Positions 18,692 through 27,070 of a stretch of DNA of 40,547 nt are shown piece by piece. The translations under genes and the position numbers were made by a program. The DNA is from Bacteroidales bacterium (GTDB lineage: Bacteria; Bacteroidota; Bacteroidia; Bacteroidales; JAFGUD01). The notes under the pieces are model-generated. The model saw nothing but the letters and a program-made list of their open reading frames with translations, had not been told where the DNA came from and ran no database searches. The stretch lies in the NCBI GenBank assembly GCA_016938685.1, contig JAFGUD010000362.1, positions 1-40,547 of the forward strand, written 5' to 3'. How positions within the stretch are numbered: position 1 is the stretch's first letter; each line of letters starts with the position of its first letter.

Positions 18692-19511
18692 ATGTGAAGT
18701 TAACCAATTTGCCTTCTCGAGGATTAATTGTCATAACGGGTATTTTTGCTTCATTAGCAATAATAGTTTGCTCGCTGGCACCCATTACATAATCAAGAGT
18801 TCCAATATTTTTTGTAGTCATAATTATTATCATAGCTGCATCAGTAACTTTAGCAAATTCGATAGTTTTATCGGGTAAATTACCTTTTGAACCTAATTTG
18901 TTGATTTCATAAGAAATCCCTTTGCTTTCAAGATATTCAACAGCAACTTTTATATTACTAAGGATACTTTTTTTAGCAAATTTATCTTGTGAATCGATAT
19001 AAACTAGATGAAATTTAGAACTAAACAATGTGTTGATGAAATTCATCCAAACAAGTTTTTCTTTATTTTCTTGTTTAAAATCAACTGGCACAACAATATC
19101 GCTAACGTCTCTTTCTTTCGGAGGATCCTGAACGACAATAAAAGGAGATTTTGAGCCGGTAATAACTTTCAAAGCCCAGCTACCGGTTAGTTTTTGCATC
19201 CCTTTCATTCCATGCGTACCCATTATTGCTAAACTAGCGTCAGTTTCTTCAATAACGTCTGTAATTGTAGAAAAAATATTACCTTCTTTGACAATAACAT
19301 GAATTGGGCGTCCGTATTTTTGTTTTGCTTCTTCAATTTTTTCATCAAGTTGCTTTAGGGCCGGCTCGATGTCTTTAGATCTTTTAACAATGTGAACCAA
19401 AGCTACATCTTTCCCGGAAATTGCAGAATAGTTCAAAGCATGTTCCAACGCAAACTCTGCCTTCTCAGAAAAATCCCAAGGCACAATAATTGGATTTTTA
19501 TAATCGCTCAT
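18690..19511 (-). CDS. Tandem universal stress protein
   Basis: This 273-aa protein has two Usp domains. The first (about 1-147) has PWDFSEKAEFALEHA at the start and the ATP-binding pattern G-2x-G-9x-G-S (GTHGMKGMQKLTGS). The second (about 150-273) starts with DIVVPVDF, but its phosphate loop reads TTKNIGTLDYVMGASE and lacks the full pattern, so only the first domain is likely to bind nucleotide. Such proteins are cytoplasmic and linked to stress survival. It converges on miaA and is separated from tonB upstream by an inverted repeat. Confidence 0.93.
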   Translation of the reverse strand: MSDYKNPIIVPWDFSEKAEFALEHALNYSAISGKDVALVHIVKRSKDIEPALKQLDEKIEEAKQKYGRPIHVIVKEGNIFSTITDVIEETDASLAIMGTHGMKGMQKLTGSWALKVITGSKSPFIVVQDPPKERDVSDIVVPVDFKQENKEKLVWMNFINTLFSSKFHLVYIDSQDKFAKKSILSNIKVAVEYLESKGISYEINKLGSKGNLPDKTIEFAKVTDAAMIIIMTTKNIGTLDYVMGASEQTIIANEAKIPVMTINPREGKLVNFT

Positions 19512-19572
19512 AATATATAAATTTTGAAATTTTTTTGAAAACTAACATTTTTTTTCTACTTGCCAAAGATTA

Positions 19573-19619
19573 TTACATAAAATGTGCTTTTTTTTTGACG
19601 AAGGCACATTATTATGTAA
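19573..19619. repeat. Long inverted repeat between tonB and the stress protein gene
   Basis: Left arm TTACATAAAATGTGC (19573-19587) and right arm GCACATTATTATGTAA (19604-19619) pair with one bulged base around a 16-nt loop rich in T. It starts 4 nt after the tonB stop and could end the tonB transcript, although no U-run follows on the minus strand. A processing site or a regulatory element of the stress-protein gene is also possible. Confidence 0.65.
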
Positions 19620-19623
19620 AAAA

Positions 19624-20310
19624 TTAATTATTTAATTGAAAAACAATAGGAACAGAAAACCAAACAGGTACAGCTCGACCTCCTTGAGAGCCTGGTTTAA
19701 AGTTAGGTAATTTTTTTACAACTCTTACGGCTTCGTCATCGAGTAAAGGATCAACGCCTCTAGTTACTTGTACTTCTCCAACTTTTCCAGACTTAGTAAC
19801 AACAAATCTGATGTAAACTGTTCCTTGTATGTCGTTTTCAGCGGCAAGTTCTGGATATACAACATTTTCTCCAATAAATTGGCGTAGAGCAGCTTCGCCA
19901 CCAGGAAATTCAGGCATTTGCTCTGCCCAAACAAGTGGTTCTTCTTCAACGTCACCTTCTGAGTCATCAAACTCAATATCAGTAAAATCTACCATTAAAT
20001 CATCATCAGCTTCTGTATCGAAATTAAAGTCATCTGTGATTTTAACGTCATCTTTTACTATTTCAATAACCTCTGATATTTGTTGTTGCTCAGGTGGAGG
20101 CGGTGGTGGGGTTACGTCCTGACGAGTAACCGATACTTGTTCCTCTTCTACTTTAGATTGAACGTTACCTTGAAGGTCATCAATCCTAACATTGGCTTTT
20201 GATAAACCAAAAATAATTGAAACTACAATAAGAGCAACAATTAAACCTGTTAAAATAAAAGTACCTCGATAGTTTTCAAGGTTTACTTTTGGGTTCTTTT
20301 TTACTTCCAT
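19624..20310 (-). CDS. tonB: TonB-family energy transducer
   Basis: I place the start at ATG 20310 (MEVKKNPK), giving 228 aa; the upstream ATG at 20367 lies on the far side of a promoter-like box. It has one N-terminal membrane helix (about 18-38), a periplasmic stretch with a short Pro run (TPPPPPPEQQQ), an acidic linker, and a TonB C-terminal domain (FPGGEAALRQFIGENVVYPE, then GTVYIRFVVTKSGKV). It passes proton-motive energy from ExbBD to outer-membrane receptors. The Pro region is short compared with E. coli, as usual for Bacteroidota. exbB and exbD are not nearby. Confidence 0.95.
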   Translation of the reverse strand: MEVKKNPKVNLENYRGTFILTGLIVALIVVSIIFGLSKANVRIDDLQGNVQSKVEEEQVSVTRQDVTPPPPPPEQQQISEVIEIVKDDVKITDDFNFDTEADDDLMVDFTDIEFDDSEGDVEEEPLVWAEQMPEFPGGEAALRQFIGENVVYPELAAENDIQGTVYIRFVVTKSGKVGEVQVTRGVDPLLDDEAVRVVKKLPNFKPGSQGGRAVPVWFSVPIVFQLNN

Positions 20311-20324
20311 AATGTTTTTTGTGA

Positions 20325-20352
20325 TAAAGATACGACAATTCACAATTGTCAA
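20325..20352 (-). promoter_or_regulatory. tonB promoter with overlapping palindrome
   Basis: The minus strand has TTG (20350-20352), 17 nt, and TATCTTTA (20325-20332), a near match to the Bacteroidota consensus. A perfect dyad GACAATT-CAC-AATTGTC (20334-20350) fills the spacer and touches the -33 box, where a repressor could block polymerase. Confidence 0.42.
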
Positions 20353-20427
20353 GTTTGTTTTAAACAATTTTTAAGATTTTTTTGGTCGAACAAAAATAAC
20401 AAAAATCAACTATTCCAAAAATTTTAC

Positions 20428-20463
20428 ACCTGTTTTAACATAATTATTTAAAATTAAACAGGT
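20428..20463 (-). terminator. Hairpin at the end of the GH2 gene
   Basis: ACCTGTTT (20428-20435) pairs with AAACAGGT (20456-20463) around a 20-nt AT loop that includes the GH2 stop codon. On the minus strand the stem is followed by GTGTAAAATTTTTGG. It is a plausible terminator that overlaps the stop codon. Confidence 0.45.
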
Positions 20464-22882
20464 TTGGTTCGTTCTTCTGGGTAAAGTCAATAGCCTTAAA
20501 TGCTCCTTCAATAGCGTAAATTTCTTCGATTGTATTTAGTGTTATTTTTTTTGTTTCCCCAGGTATTATGTCAAAAAAATTATCGTCTAATATTCCTGCT
20601 TTTTCTGTGTATAAATATACATTTTTTGCTAAAAAGTCTGTCGTCATTTCTATTACGTAGCCTTCTTCTACTTTAAAGTATTTCATTTTAATATTTGGAC
20701 TTTCCAGTTTTAATTTAGTATCAGGAACAAAATAATAATATTCTTCTGAATATAATTCCTGATTTATAAATACGTCTATTTTGAAAACTGAAAAATTTCT
20801 GCCTGATCTGGATAATTCACTTCCAAGATTGAAGCTAAAATAATCTTTGCTTTTTTGTGTTTCTATATTAGTCGTCAAGTAATTACGTCTCCATAGAACA
20901 TCTCCGTCAAAATCACATAATTTAAAATAAAAATCAACAGGAAGGTTTGAGTTAAAGTCTGATTTTATTTTGATGTTAATCCAACCATTTTTATCAGAAA
21001 TTTTAATTTGAAGTTTTTTATAAGCCTCTTTAATTGCATACATTTTGCCTTTCCAAAATCCGTTGTAATCAACTGCCGACGTTGATATTGCAGGAGAATA
21101 ATCATTGTAAAAACCAGTTATAAAACCATTGAAGTTTTCATCAAATCTAAAATTCTGTGTTTTTTCTTTTAGTTCTTTTGCAGAGTATAGTTGATTTGTA
21201 TATATAAAACCGGCGATATCTTCGGGCGGGTTTAATTTTTCAAGCAATTTTTCTTTAATTTTTTTTATTGCATTAAAAGGCTTTTGGTATTCTTTTACGA
21301 CATATGAATCGAGACTTCGATTGTTTTGGCTTGCTATTTTTCTAATAGTAATAATATTAGGAAAAGATGGGAAATCATCTATTATGTTTACTATTGATAT
21401 AAAATCCATTTTCTCGAAATAATAAAAATTACTGTAAGTATAAACTATTTCCGGCAAAATAGCAGAAAATAATTTTTTATTATCTGTAACAATTTGAATT
21501 GAATCTGTTGCTGAATATGTGTTTTTTTTGACGTTATTTCGCCAATAATTATCAAAGAAATTTTGTCCTGACCAAAAAGCTATGCAAGGGTGATTTCTCA
21601 GACTAATAACGGCCTCTGTTGCTTCTTTTGTTATATTTTTTTCAATTTCTTCATTCAAATCAAATATTTTAAATGGCAATATAAAATCCTGCCAAACTAA
21701 AATACCTTTTTTGTCGCATTCTCTGTAAAAATAGTTTTTTTCATAAAGTCCACCTTCCCAGACATGAACCATATTAATATTTGCGTTTTTTATGTCACTA
21801 ATGGCTGATTTATATTTGTTTTCTTCTAGTTGATCATTGAAAATACCCAAAGGAGCAAAGTTTATTATTTTTAGAGTTAAAGGAACATTGTTTAATTTTA
21901 GTACAAATTTGTGATCTGTTGTGTCAATAGAAATTTCTCTTATTCCGAAAAGTGTTTCTTTTTCTAAAATTTCTTCTTTTTGGACAGATAAAACTGTTTT
22001 GAAATTATAAAGATAAGGTTCTCCGGTATCGTATGTCCACCAAAGTTTAGGCTTTTTTACATCGAATTCAAATGAATAATTATTCGCGCCTTTTTTTACT
22101 GATATTTTTTCAGATGCGATTGTTTTATTTTTGTCTTTTATTGAAATATTGACTACTTGATTTTTATCGGAAATAATGCTGTAATGTGCTTCAATTGTTG
22201 CAGATTCGTCATAAACAAGATTTTTTAGTTCGAAATAAATATCTTCAATGTTAATATCTTGCCATTTCTGTATATAAACATCTTTCCAAAAACCGGTTGG
22301 TATGTAATAAACACCCATTGTAGTATCAGCGTAATAATATGCTAATCGCATCATTTCTAGTCCGTTAAATGGTAGCTTGATTTTGCTTTTTTTGTTTAGT
22401 TGTTCTTTGCTTTTTTTGAAACTTAAAAACTTAATAACTAAGTTGTTTTTGCCTTTATCTAATAAATTTGTTGCTTCATAAGTCCATGTCCTGAACATAT
22501 TGTCTGCTCTAAAAAGCAAACTGTCATTTAGGTAGATATCTGCAATGCCTATGATCCCATTAAAGACTAGATTATAATGTTCGTTTTTTATATCATTTGG
22601 GATATTAATTACTGTTTTAAATTCCCAGTCTACTGTGTCTGACCATCTGTTTTTTAGAAAATCATTTTCAAAAAACAAACTTTCCATCAGGGTGTCTCTT
22701 TGAAGAGCTATTTGAATGTTGCCGGGAACATATGTCTTTCTCCATTTGTCATCAACACCTCTGTAGTGCCAAGAAGCTAATTTTTCATTTTGCTGTTCAA
22801 ATTTATTATCAATATTACATGCCGAAATTACTAGTAAAATTGAACATAAAGAGAGTAGAAATATTTTTATTGGTTGATTCAT
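20444..22882 (-). CDS. GH2 beta-mannosidase-like lipoprotein, probably inactive
   Basis: This 812-aa protein has a lipoprotein signal (LLVISAC, Cys22). The order is that of GH2 beta-mannosidases: sugar-binding jelly roll (about 35-175), YYIPTGFWKDVYIQ, Ig-like domain (about 200-320), TIM barrel with MVHVWEGGLYE and GILVWQDFIL, then LRNHPCIAFWSGQN, and IDYNGFWKGKMYAIKEAYKK-like end motifs. At the acid/base position, where the family has Asn-Glu after CGN, this protein has Asn-Phe442. At the nucleophile position (SEF in the family) it reads SIV, with Ile497. Both catalytic glutamates thus appear lost. A binding or structural role on the outer membrane is an inference. Confidence 0.85.
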   Translation of the reverse strand: MNQPIKIFLLSLCSILLVISACNIDNKFEQQNEKLASWHYRGVDDKWRKTYVPGNIQIALQRDTLMESLFFENDFLKNRWSDTVDWEFKTVINIPNDIKNEHYNLVFNGIIGIADIYLNDSLLFRADNMFRTWTYEATNLLDKGKNNLVIKFLSFKKSKEQLNKKSKIKLPFNGLEMMRLAYYYADTTMGVYYIPTGFWKDVYIQKWQDINIEDIYFELKNLVYDESATIEAHYSIISDKNQVVNISIKDKNKTIASEKISVKKGANNYSFEFDVKKPKLWWTYDTGEPYLYNFKTVLSVQKEEILEKETLFGIREISIDTTDHKFVLKLNNVPLTLKIINFAPLGIFNDQLEENKYKSAISDIKNANINMVHVWEGGLYEKNYFYRECDKKGILVWQDFILPFKIFDLNEEIEKNITKEATEAVISLRNHPCIAFWSGQNFFDNYWRNNVKKNTYSATDSIQIVTDNKKLFSAILPEIVYTYSNFYYFEKMDFISIVNIIDDFPSFPNIITIRKIASQNNRSLDSYVVKEYQKPFNAIKKIKEKLLEKLNPPEDIAGFIYTNQLYSAKELKEKTQNFRFDENFNGFITGFYNDYSPAISTSAVDYNGFWKGKMYAIKEAYKKLQIKISDKNGWINIKIKSDFNSNLPVDFYFKLCDFDGDVLWRRNYLTTNIETQKSKDYFSFNLGSELSRSGRNFSVFKIDVFINQELYSEEYYYFVPDTKLKLESPNIKMKYFKVEEGYVIEMTTDFLAKNVYLYTEKAGILDDNFFDIIPGETKKITLNTIEEIYAIEGAFKAIDFTQKNEPNLFNFK

Positions 22883-22914
22883 TTGTTTTAAATAAAACTA
22901 GTTTAGTAACTTTG
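22883..22914 (+). promoter_or_regulatory. Promoter of the zinc-ribbon membrane protein
   Basis: TTG (22883-22885), 21 nt and TAACTTTG (22907-22914) form a full Bacteroidota-type promoter. The start codon lies only 10 nt past the -7 box, so the mRNA is almost leaderless. The -33 box abuts the start codon of the divergent GH2 gene, so the two genes share a 42-nt region. Confidence 0.65.
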
Positions 22915-22924
22915 CAGAAAAAAA

Positions 22925-23539
22925 ATGGGATTACCTTATTCATATAGTTCGTTTTTTGAAACAGATTTTTCACCCCAAAATTTTTTTATAAAGTTAAAGA
23001 ATTTTCAAAAATCTCAAAAATTTTATGATTTATCTTTTGCTGATAATAAAATGTCTTTTGATTATAATTCTGGATTATTTGGTCTAAAGACTAACGTTTC
23101 CATTGATTTTAAAACAGATAATTCGGGGTTTTATTATGAATTTTCGCTAATAAGTTTGATAAAAATTATTATAGTTTTAATAATTGTTTTCGCTTTTGTT
23201 TTAAAAGGAATCAGAAGTTTAATAATTATTCCATCTGTTACAATTTTTGTTATGTATTTGATTTCTGTTTTTCATATAAAAAACCATTTGGTTGATGTGT
23301 TTGAAGAAATAACAAAAGAAAGATTAAAACCTGAAACATTAAGCGAAGAACAAAAGCGATGGATGGATAATCCTGATTTGTGTCCCGCTTGTGGAACAGA
23401 ATTGATAGTCTATGATAAATTTTGTCCGGAATGTGGACTTAGTTTATCTGCTCATAGAAAATCGGCAAAAGATCCTTCCTCTCGCACAGGATTTGAAGAT
23501 TATAGGATAATTTATGAGTACTATCAACCCAAAAAATAA
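22925..23539 (+). CDS. Membrane protein with C-terminal zinc ribbon
   Basis: This 204-aa protein is not a named family that I recognise. A polar, Phe/Lys-rich N-terminal part (1-75) is followed by two adjacent membrane helices (about 78-98 and 100-118), then a cytoplasmic-looking segment with a double CxxC zinc ribbon: CPACG (about 158-162) and CPECG (174-178). The tail is basic and ends in Tyr/Lys. Zinc ribbons of this kind often bind nucleic acid or stabilise a small domain, but no function can be given. It has its own promoter and terminator. Confidence 0.85.
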   Translation: MGLPYSYSSFFETDFSPQNFFIKLKNFQKSQKFYDLSFADNKMSFDYNSGLFGLKTNVSIDFKTDNSGFYYEFSLISLIKIIIVLIIVFAFVLKGIRSLIIIPSVTIFVMYLISVFHIKNHLVDVFEEITKERLKPETLSEEQKRWMDNPDLCPACGTELIVYDKFCPECGLSLSAHRKSAKDPSSRTGFEDYRIIYEYYQPKK

Positions 23540-23540
23540 A

Positions 23541-23575
23541 AAAAACTGCTCCTTTTGGGAGCAGTTAGTTTTTAA
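23541..23575. terminator. Bidirectional terminator between zinc-ribbon gene and srfB-like gene
   Basis: A CTGCTCC/GGAGCAG stem (23546-23552, 23558-23564) with a 5-nt loop is flanked by an A tract on the left and a T-rich tract on the right. It can end both converging transcripts. Confidence 0.85.
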
Positions 23576-26565
23576 TCAAATAGTTGAATTAAGAAAATTC
23601 CTGTATCCATCCAATATCCATTTTCGTCAGCAAGTGTTTGCATTTTTAATTGTAAATGTTCAGCCGGGACTTTTTTCCCTTCATTATCAAGTATGTTTCT
23701 TAATGGTCTTATTCTTTCTTTATCTCTTGGGTCACGTTCCAAGTCAAAAGTTAATGGTTCTCTGTCTTTTAAGTTTTTAGCAGCATCAAGAGTAGCATAA
23801 GAAAGTTTGTACATTGGGGCCGCAATCCAGTCTTCAGATGGCATTTGTCTACGTCCAAGAAGCATGTGACCAAAAAACTCAATTTTTTTGTTGTCGTTAT
23901 CCGGATCTAAGAAAATACTTTTCAGTTTTGCTTTCAAAGTGTCGTATTCTCCAATATAGTCTGCAGTAGAATCGAATTTTTCTTTTAATAAAGAAGTATC
24001 AATTGTAAAATCTTCAAGTCTTCTTAATGTTCCTGCCATAAGTGCAACAGTTGCTCCAACAACAACGCTTGTTTTTGGGTCTTTGATTACTCCGGTTTCT
24101 GTGGCAAACGGATACCAGGTTCCTATTCGATAATTTCCAAGTTGAATTATTCGGTCAGGAGTAACCGGTAAGAACTTCAAGAATAAGTCTTTAATTACAG
24201 GCAATGTGCTTGGACGACCTGAAAGAATAACATAATCGCAATTGTATTGAGCTATTATTCCTGCTAAATCGCGTATCATTTTTTCAACCACGTCTTTTAC
24301 TACTTTGTCAGTTCGTTCGCCATCAAGTTCCCAAATAATTTTTTCCATGTCAAATTCAGCAGCTCCTGATTTTTTCATTTCCTTATTAAGGTAATTTATA
24401 AGCTGTTGATTAGGTCGTGGATAATTAATAAATAAAGAGTCGAATGTTCTAACCTCTGTTGGTCTTTCTTCGGCCGAATGTTGAAGAATTTCAAAAGCAA
24501 TAGGAATAGCAATTTGGTTAGCAAATTGTTTTTTCATTAGCTTATCCAAAGCAGTTGTTTTACCTAAAAGAGGTCCAAACAAAAAATTCATTGTATTAAT
24601 GATGCTTTTCGCTCCTAATTTTTCTGCCGCATCTTTAATGTTTGGTAGAATTATTCTTTCTATAACTCGTTTTACTATATCATCTCCGGCAAAATTAAAT
24701 CCTTCCCAGAATTTTGGGTCAGGCGTAAGTACTGAAATATTTGCTTTTGGATTTGCTTGATAAGAAGCAATCATTAAGTCTGTTGTTCCTCCCCCAATAT
24801 CCACACTGGCAATTGTTACAGCCGGTAATTCTGGAAATTTTGAATCCAGACGTTTTTTACCAACGGTTTTAATATAAAGATTTGCGTTATTTAAGAATCT
24901 GTTTGTTATTTCGCCGTAAACGAAAGCAAGTTGGTTACTTGTTGCTTCGTCGAAATTCCATTCGGTTCTTTTGTCAGGAGTTCTGGCAGCGTCTTCCGGG
25001 TCTGGAATAATAGTGAGATTTTCGTCAATAAAAGTGACTCCAAAATATTGTTTCAGAGCATCAAGTGCGTCAATAGCATGTTTTCTGAGCATTATTTGTT
25101 CTGTTTGCAACATTGCTGTGGGGCAAGTTAGAACAATACGTTTAAGTTTTCTAGGTAAAAATTCTTGTCCTTGTCTTTTTCTAAAATCGTAACTATTAAC
25201 AAAGGTAATAGCTTGCAAGAAAATTTCAGACAATGCAAAAGCCATAAGAGAACTTCTGGAGAAGTAAGGATTAATGGCAGGTATAGGCCTTTTAAATCTT
25301 TCGGGATCATCTTCAAAAGATTTTCTTTGTCTTTCAAGATATGTACCGTCTTCGGTGAAAAGTTCTGCTAATCCGTATAATGCTGGTTTTGCAAAATGGT
25401 CTTGTTTTTTGGAGATATAAGTCCAAGGAAATACTCTTTTCTCTGTGTCCCAAAGATATCTTTTTGGACTAGACATTATTGAATTTGAGTTCTCAGCTGT
25501 ATTAAGTACCGCCATTCTTTGAGCCTCAGGTCCAATTCTCACAAGACTTGGCCATGCAAAAGCTTTAGGGTTACCACTAAGAGTGAAAGCTGCTTCGTTT
25601 CCAAGAGTAGATTTCACAAAAGCCAAACGCATTTCAAATGGGTCTGAATATGATCTATCCGGATATGTTATGTCTCTTAGTTGAAGAGGTATTGCATCGG
25701 TAAATTCAAAAGATTGTCCTTCTTTTGCCGATTCTATAAGTATACCTGTTGTTCTTGAATTACCAACATCTAAAACAAGATCTACGTCAATTGAAATATC
25801 GTTAGTATGAAGAGTAACTTTGGGTAAAAATTCGGCTCTTTCGAATATTTTTAATAGAGTAAGATAATAAGAAGTGTGCATAAAGAAATATTCGTCAGTG
25901 GGTTTGCCCATTTCTTCCATTTTTTTATCAAAATCACCTTTTAGCCATTCTTGAATCCATTCGCGTGCAAAATAAAACGAATTGTCTTTCCAGTGCGTAG
26001 CACATTCGAAAATTGAGTTTTTTGCGTCATTCGCAGAAGGAGTGAGATATGCTTGCGAATTATCTTCACATTTGGTGTCAAATGCAAGTACAATATTATG
26101 AGTGTATTTTGAATTTTCATTTGTTCCCGGAATGCGGCTATACCAAATCATTGACCATGTTTCGGGTCCTTGTTGGAATTTTTTCCCGTCATAACTTTTT
26201 CTTAGAAAAGGAATAGGCATCCAGGTATTCTCGAACATTTGTAAAGATTCTCTTGCTCTTACTGTAATTATCTTGTGTTCGGGGATTTTTTGAATTAAAT
26301 GTGCAGGTATTTTTTCTTCGTCTATGTCGCCTGTTTCATAATTCATAGCAAGCGAAGTTATTTCATCTGAAAGTTCAATGAAATATTGCTTTTTTTCTAA
26401 ATAATGCGGAAAGACAAAAGTGTATTCTTTGTTTCCTTCACTGTCAATTTCTTCTTTCTCAAAAAAGTCGCTACTGATTTTCATAGCGTCGGTTTTTAGA
26501 CCTAAGTTTACCTTGAAAGAATAAAATTGAAGACCCGAATTGGCTATTAGACTAATATTCTTCAT
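23572..26565 (-). CDS. SrfB-family protein, actin/Hsp70-fold ATPase
   Basis: This 997-aa protein matches the length (about 990 aa) and motifs of the virulence-factor SrfB family. The actin/Hsp70 ATPase signatures are all present: phosphate-1 LDVGNSRTTGIL (Asp266), phosphate-2 VDIGGGTTDLMI (Asp589) and the adenosine motif ILSGRPSTLP (about 780-786). The family segment MSSPKRYLWD is also present. The first 250 residues are mostly beta and predicted soluble. SrfB was named from enterobacterial srfABC, but srfA and srfC partners are not next to it. Here it follows a SiaB/SiaC pair on the same strand, 129 nt downstream. The ATP-dependent role is inferred from the fold; the cellular process is unknown. 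Confidence 0.88.
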   Translation of the reverse strand: MKNISLIANSGLQFYSFKVNLGLKTDAMKISSDFFEKEEIDSEGNKEYTFVFPHYLEKKQYFIELSDEITSLAMNYETGDIDEEKIPAHLIQKIPEHKIITVRARESLQMFENTWMPIPFLRKSYDGKKFQQGPETWSMIWYSRIPGTNENSKYTHNIVLAFDTKCEDNSQAYLTPSANDAKNSIFECATHWKDNSFYFAREWIQEWLKGDFDKKMEEMGKPTDEYFFMHTSYYLTLLKIFERAEFLPKVTLHTNDISIDVDLVLDVGNSRTTGILIESAKEGQSFEFTDAIPLQLRDITYPDRSYSDPFEMRLAFVKSTLGNEAAFTLSGNPKAFAWPSLVRIGPEAQRMAVLNTAENSNSIMSSPKRYLWDTEKRVFPWTYISKKQDHFAKPALYGLAELFTEDGTYLERQRKSFEDDPERFKRPIPAINPYFSRSSLMAFALSEIFLQAITFVNSYDFRKRQGQEFLPRKLKRIVLTCPTAMLQTEQIMLRKHAIDALDALKQYFGVTFIDENLTIIPDPEDAARTPDKRTEWNFDEATSNQLAFVYGEITNRFLNNANLYIKTVGKKRLDSKFPELPAVTIASVDIGGGTTDLMIASYQANPKANISVLTPDPKFWEGFNFAGDDIVKRVIERIILPNIKDAAEKLGAKSIINTMNFLFGPLLGKTTALDKLMKKQFANQIAIPIAFEILQHSAEERPTEVRTFDSLFINYPRPNQQLINYLNKEMKKSGAAEFDMEKIIWELDGERTDKVVKDVVEKMIRDLAGIIAQYNCDYVILSGRPSTLPVIKDLFLKFLPVTPDRIIQLGNYRIGTWYPFATETGVIKDPKTSVVVGATVALMAGTLRRLEDFTIDTSLLKEKFDSTADYIGEYDTLKAKLKSIFLDPDNDNKKIEFFGHMLLGRRQMPSEDWIAAPMYKLSYATLDAAKNLKDREPLTFDLERDPRDKERIRPLRNILDNEGKKVPAEHLQLKMQTLADENGYWMDTGIFLIQLFD

Positions 26566-26599
26566 AGAAATAGATTTTAAATTAAAGCATAATTCAACC

Positions 26600-26620
26600 G
26601 ATTGTCTAACAATCTGTTAG
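26600..26620. repeat. Overlapping dyads between siaC-like and srfB-like genes
   Basis: GATTGT-CTA-ACAATC (26600-26614) and CTAACA-ATC-TGTTAG (26606-26620) are two perfect inverted repeats that overlap, so only one can form at a time. They lie in the 129-nt gap upstream of the srfB-like start. They could be an operator or alternative hairpins; there is no U-run that would make either a classical terminator. Confidence 0.5.
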
Positions 26621-26694
26621 TGTATAGTTGATTGTATGCGATTGTTGAAAAGTTTAGTTGGGTAAAATTAAGAAAAAAAATAAAAGAAGAAAAT

Positions 26695-27069
26695 TTATTT
26701 TTCGACAAAATCAAAGTCAAGCTTTAATATTGCTTCAAATCGTCTTCCTTCTTTTTCCATATCAAAGTCGTCTTTTTCAAAAAACCATTGAATTTTTACG
26801 CTATGTTTTGAGGAATGTTCTTTGAGCAGACTTAATATTTTTGCTATTTGTTTAGCTGAGGAGGTGTTAAAATAACCGTATCTAAATTGAAAAACGGATT
26901 CGTCTAAAGGAGAGTTTTTAAAGTAATCATCAATCCATTTTAAAACAGGTTCGTAAAAAAGCTTGGCATTTTCTGGCCAGGATGTAGCAACAAACTGGAA
27001 AACCTTTTTTTCGGGGTTTAATATTATTGCGGGTGTTTCTTCTGTTTTCTTAATAATCAATGATTGCAT
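26695..27069 (-). CDS. SiaC-family (DUF1987) regulatory phosphoprotein
   Basis: This 124-aa protein matches SiaC in full: a central SWPENAKLFYEPVLKWI segment, the FRYGYFNTSSAKQI motif that holds the Thr/Ser phosphorylated by SiaB in Pseudomonas, and the IQWFFEKDDFDMEKEG strand and acidic loop near the end. SiaC is a small STAS-like partner that, when unphosphorylated, binds and activates an output protein (the diguanylate cyclase SiaD in P. aeruginosa). No GGDEF protein is nearby; the next downstream gene encodes the SrfB-like ATPase, which could be its target here. It starts 1 nt after the kinase stop codon. Confidence 0.92.
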   Translation of the reverse strand: MQSLIIKKTEETPAIILNPEKKVFQFVATSWPENAKLFYEPVLKWIDDYFKNSPLDESVFQFRYGYFNTSSAKQIAKILSLLKEHSSKHSVKIQWFFEKDDFDMEKEGRRFEAILKLDFDFVEK

Positions 27070-27070
27070 A

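Noticed and set aside
20311..20367. Longer tonB start at ATG 20367
   Set aside because: The extra 19 residues lie across the promoter-like box and dyad; ATG 20310 puts a normal short cytoplasmic tail before the membrane helix.
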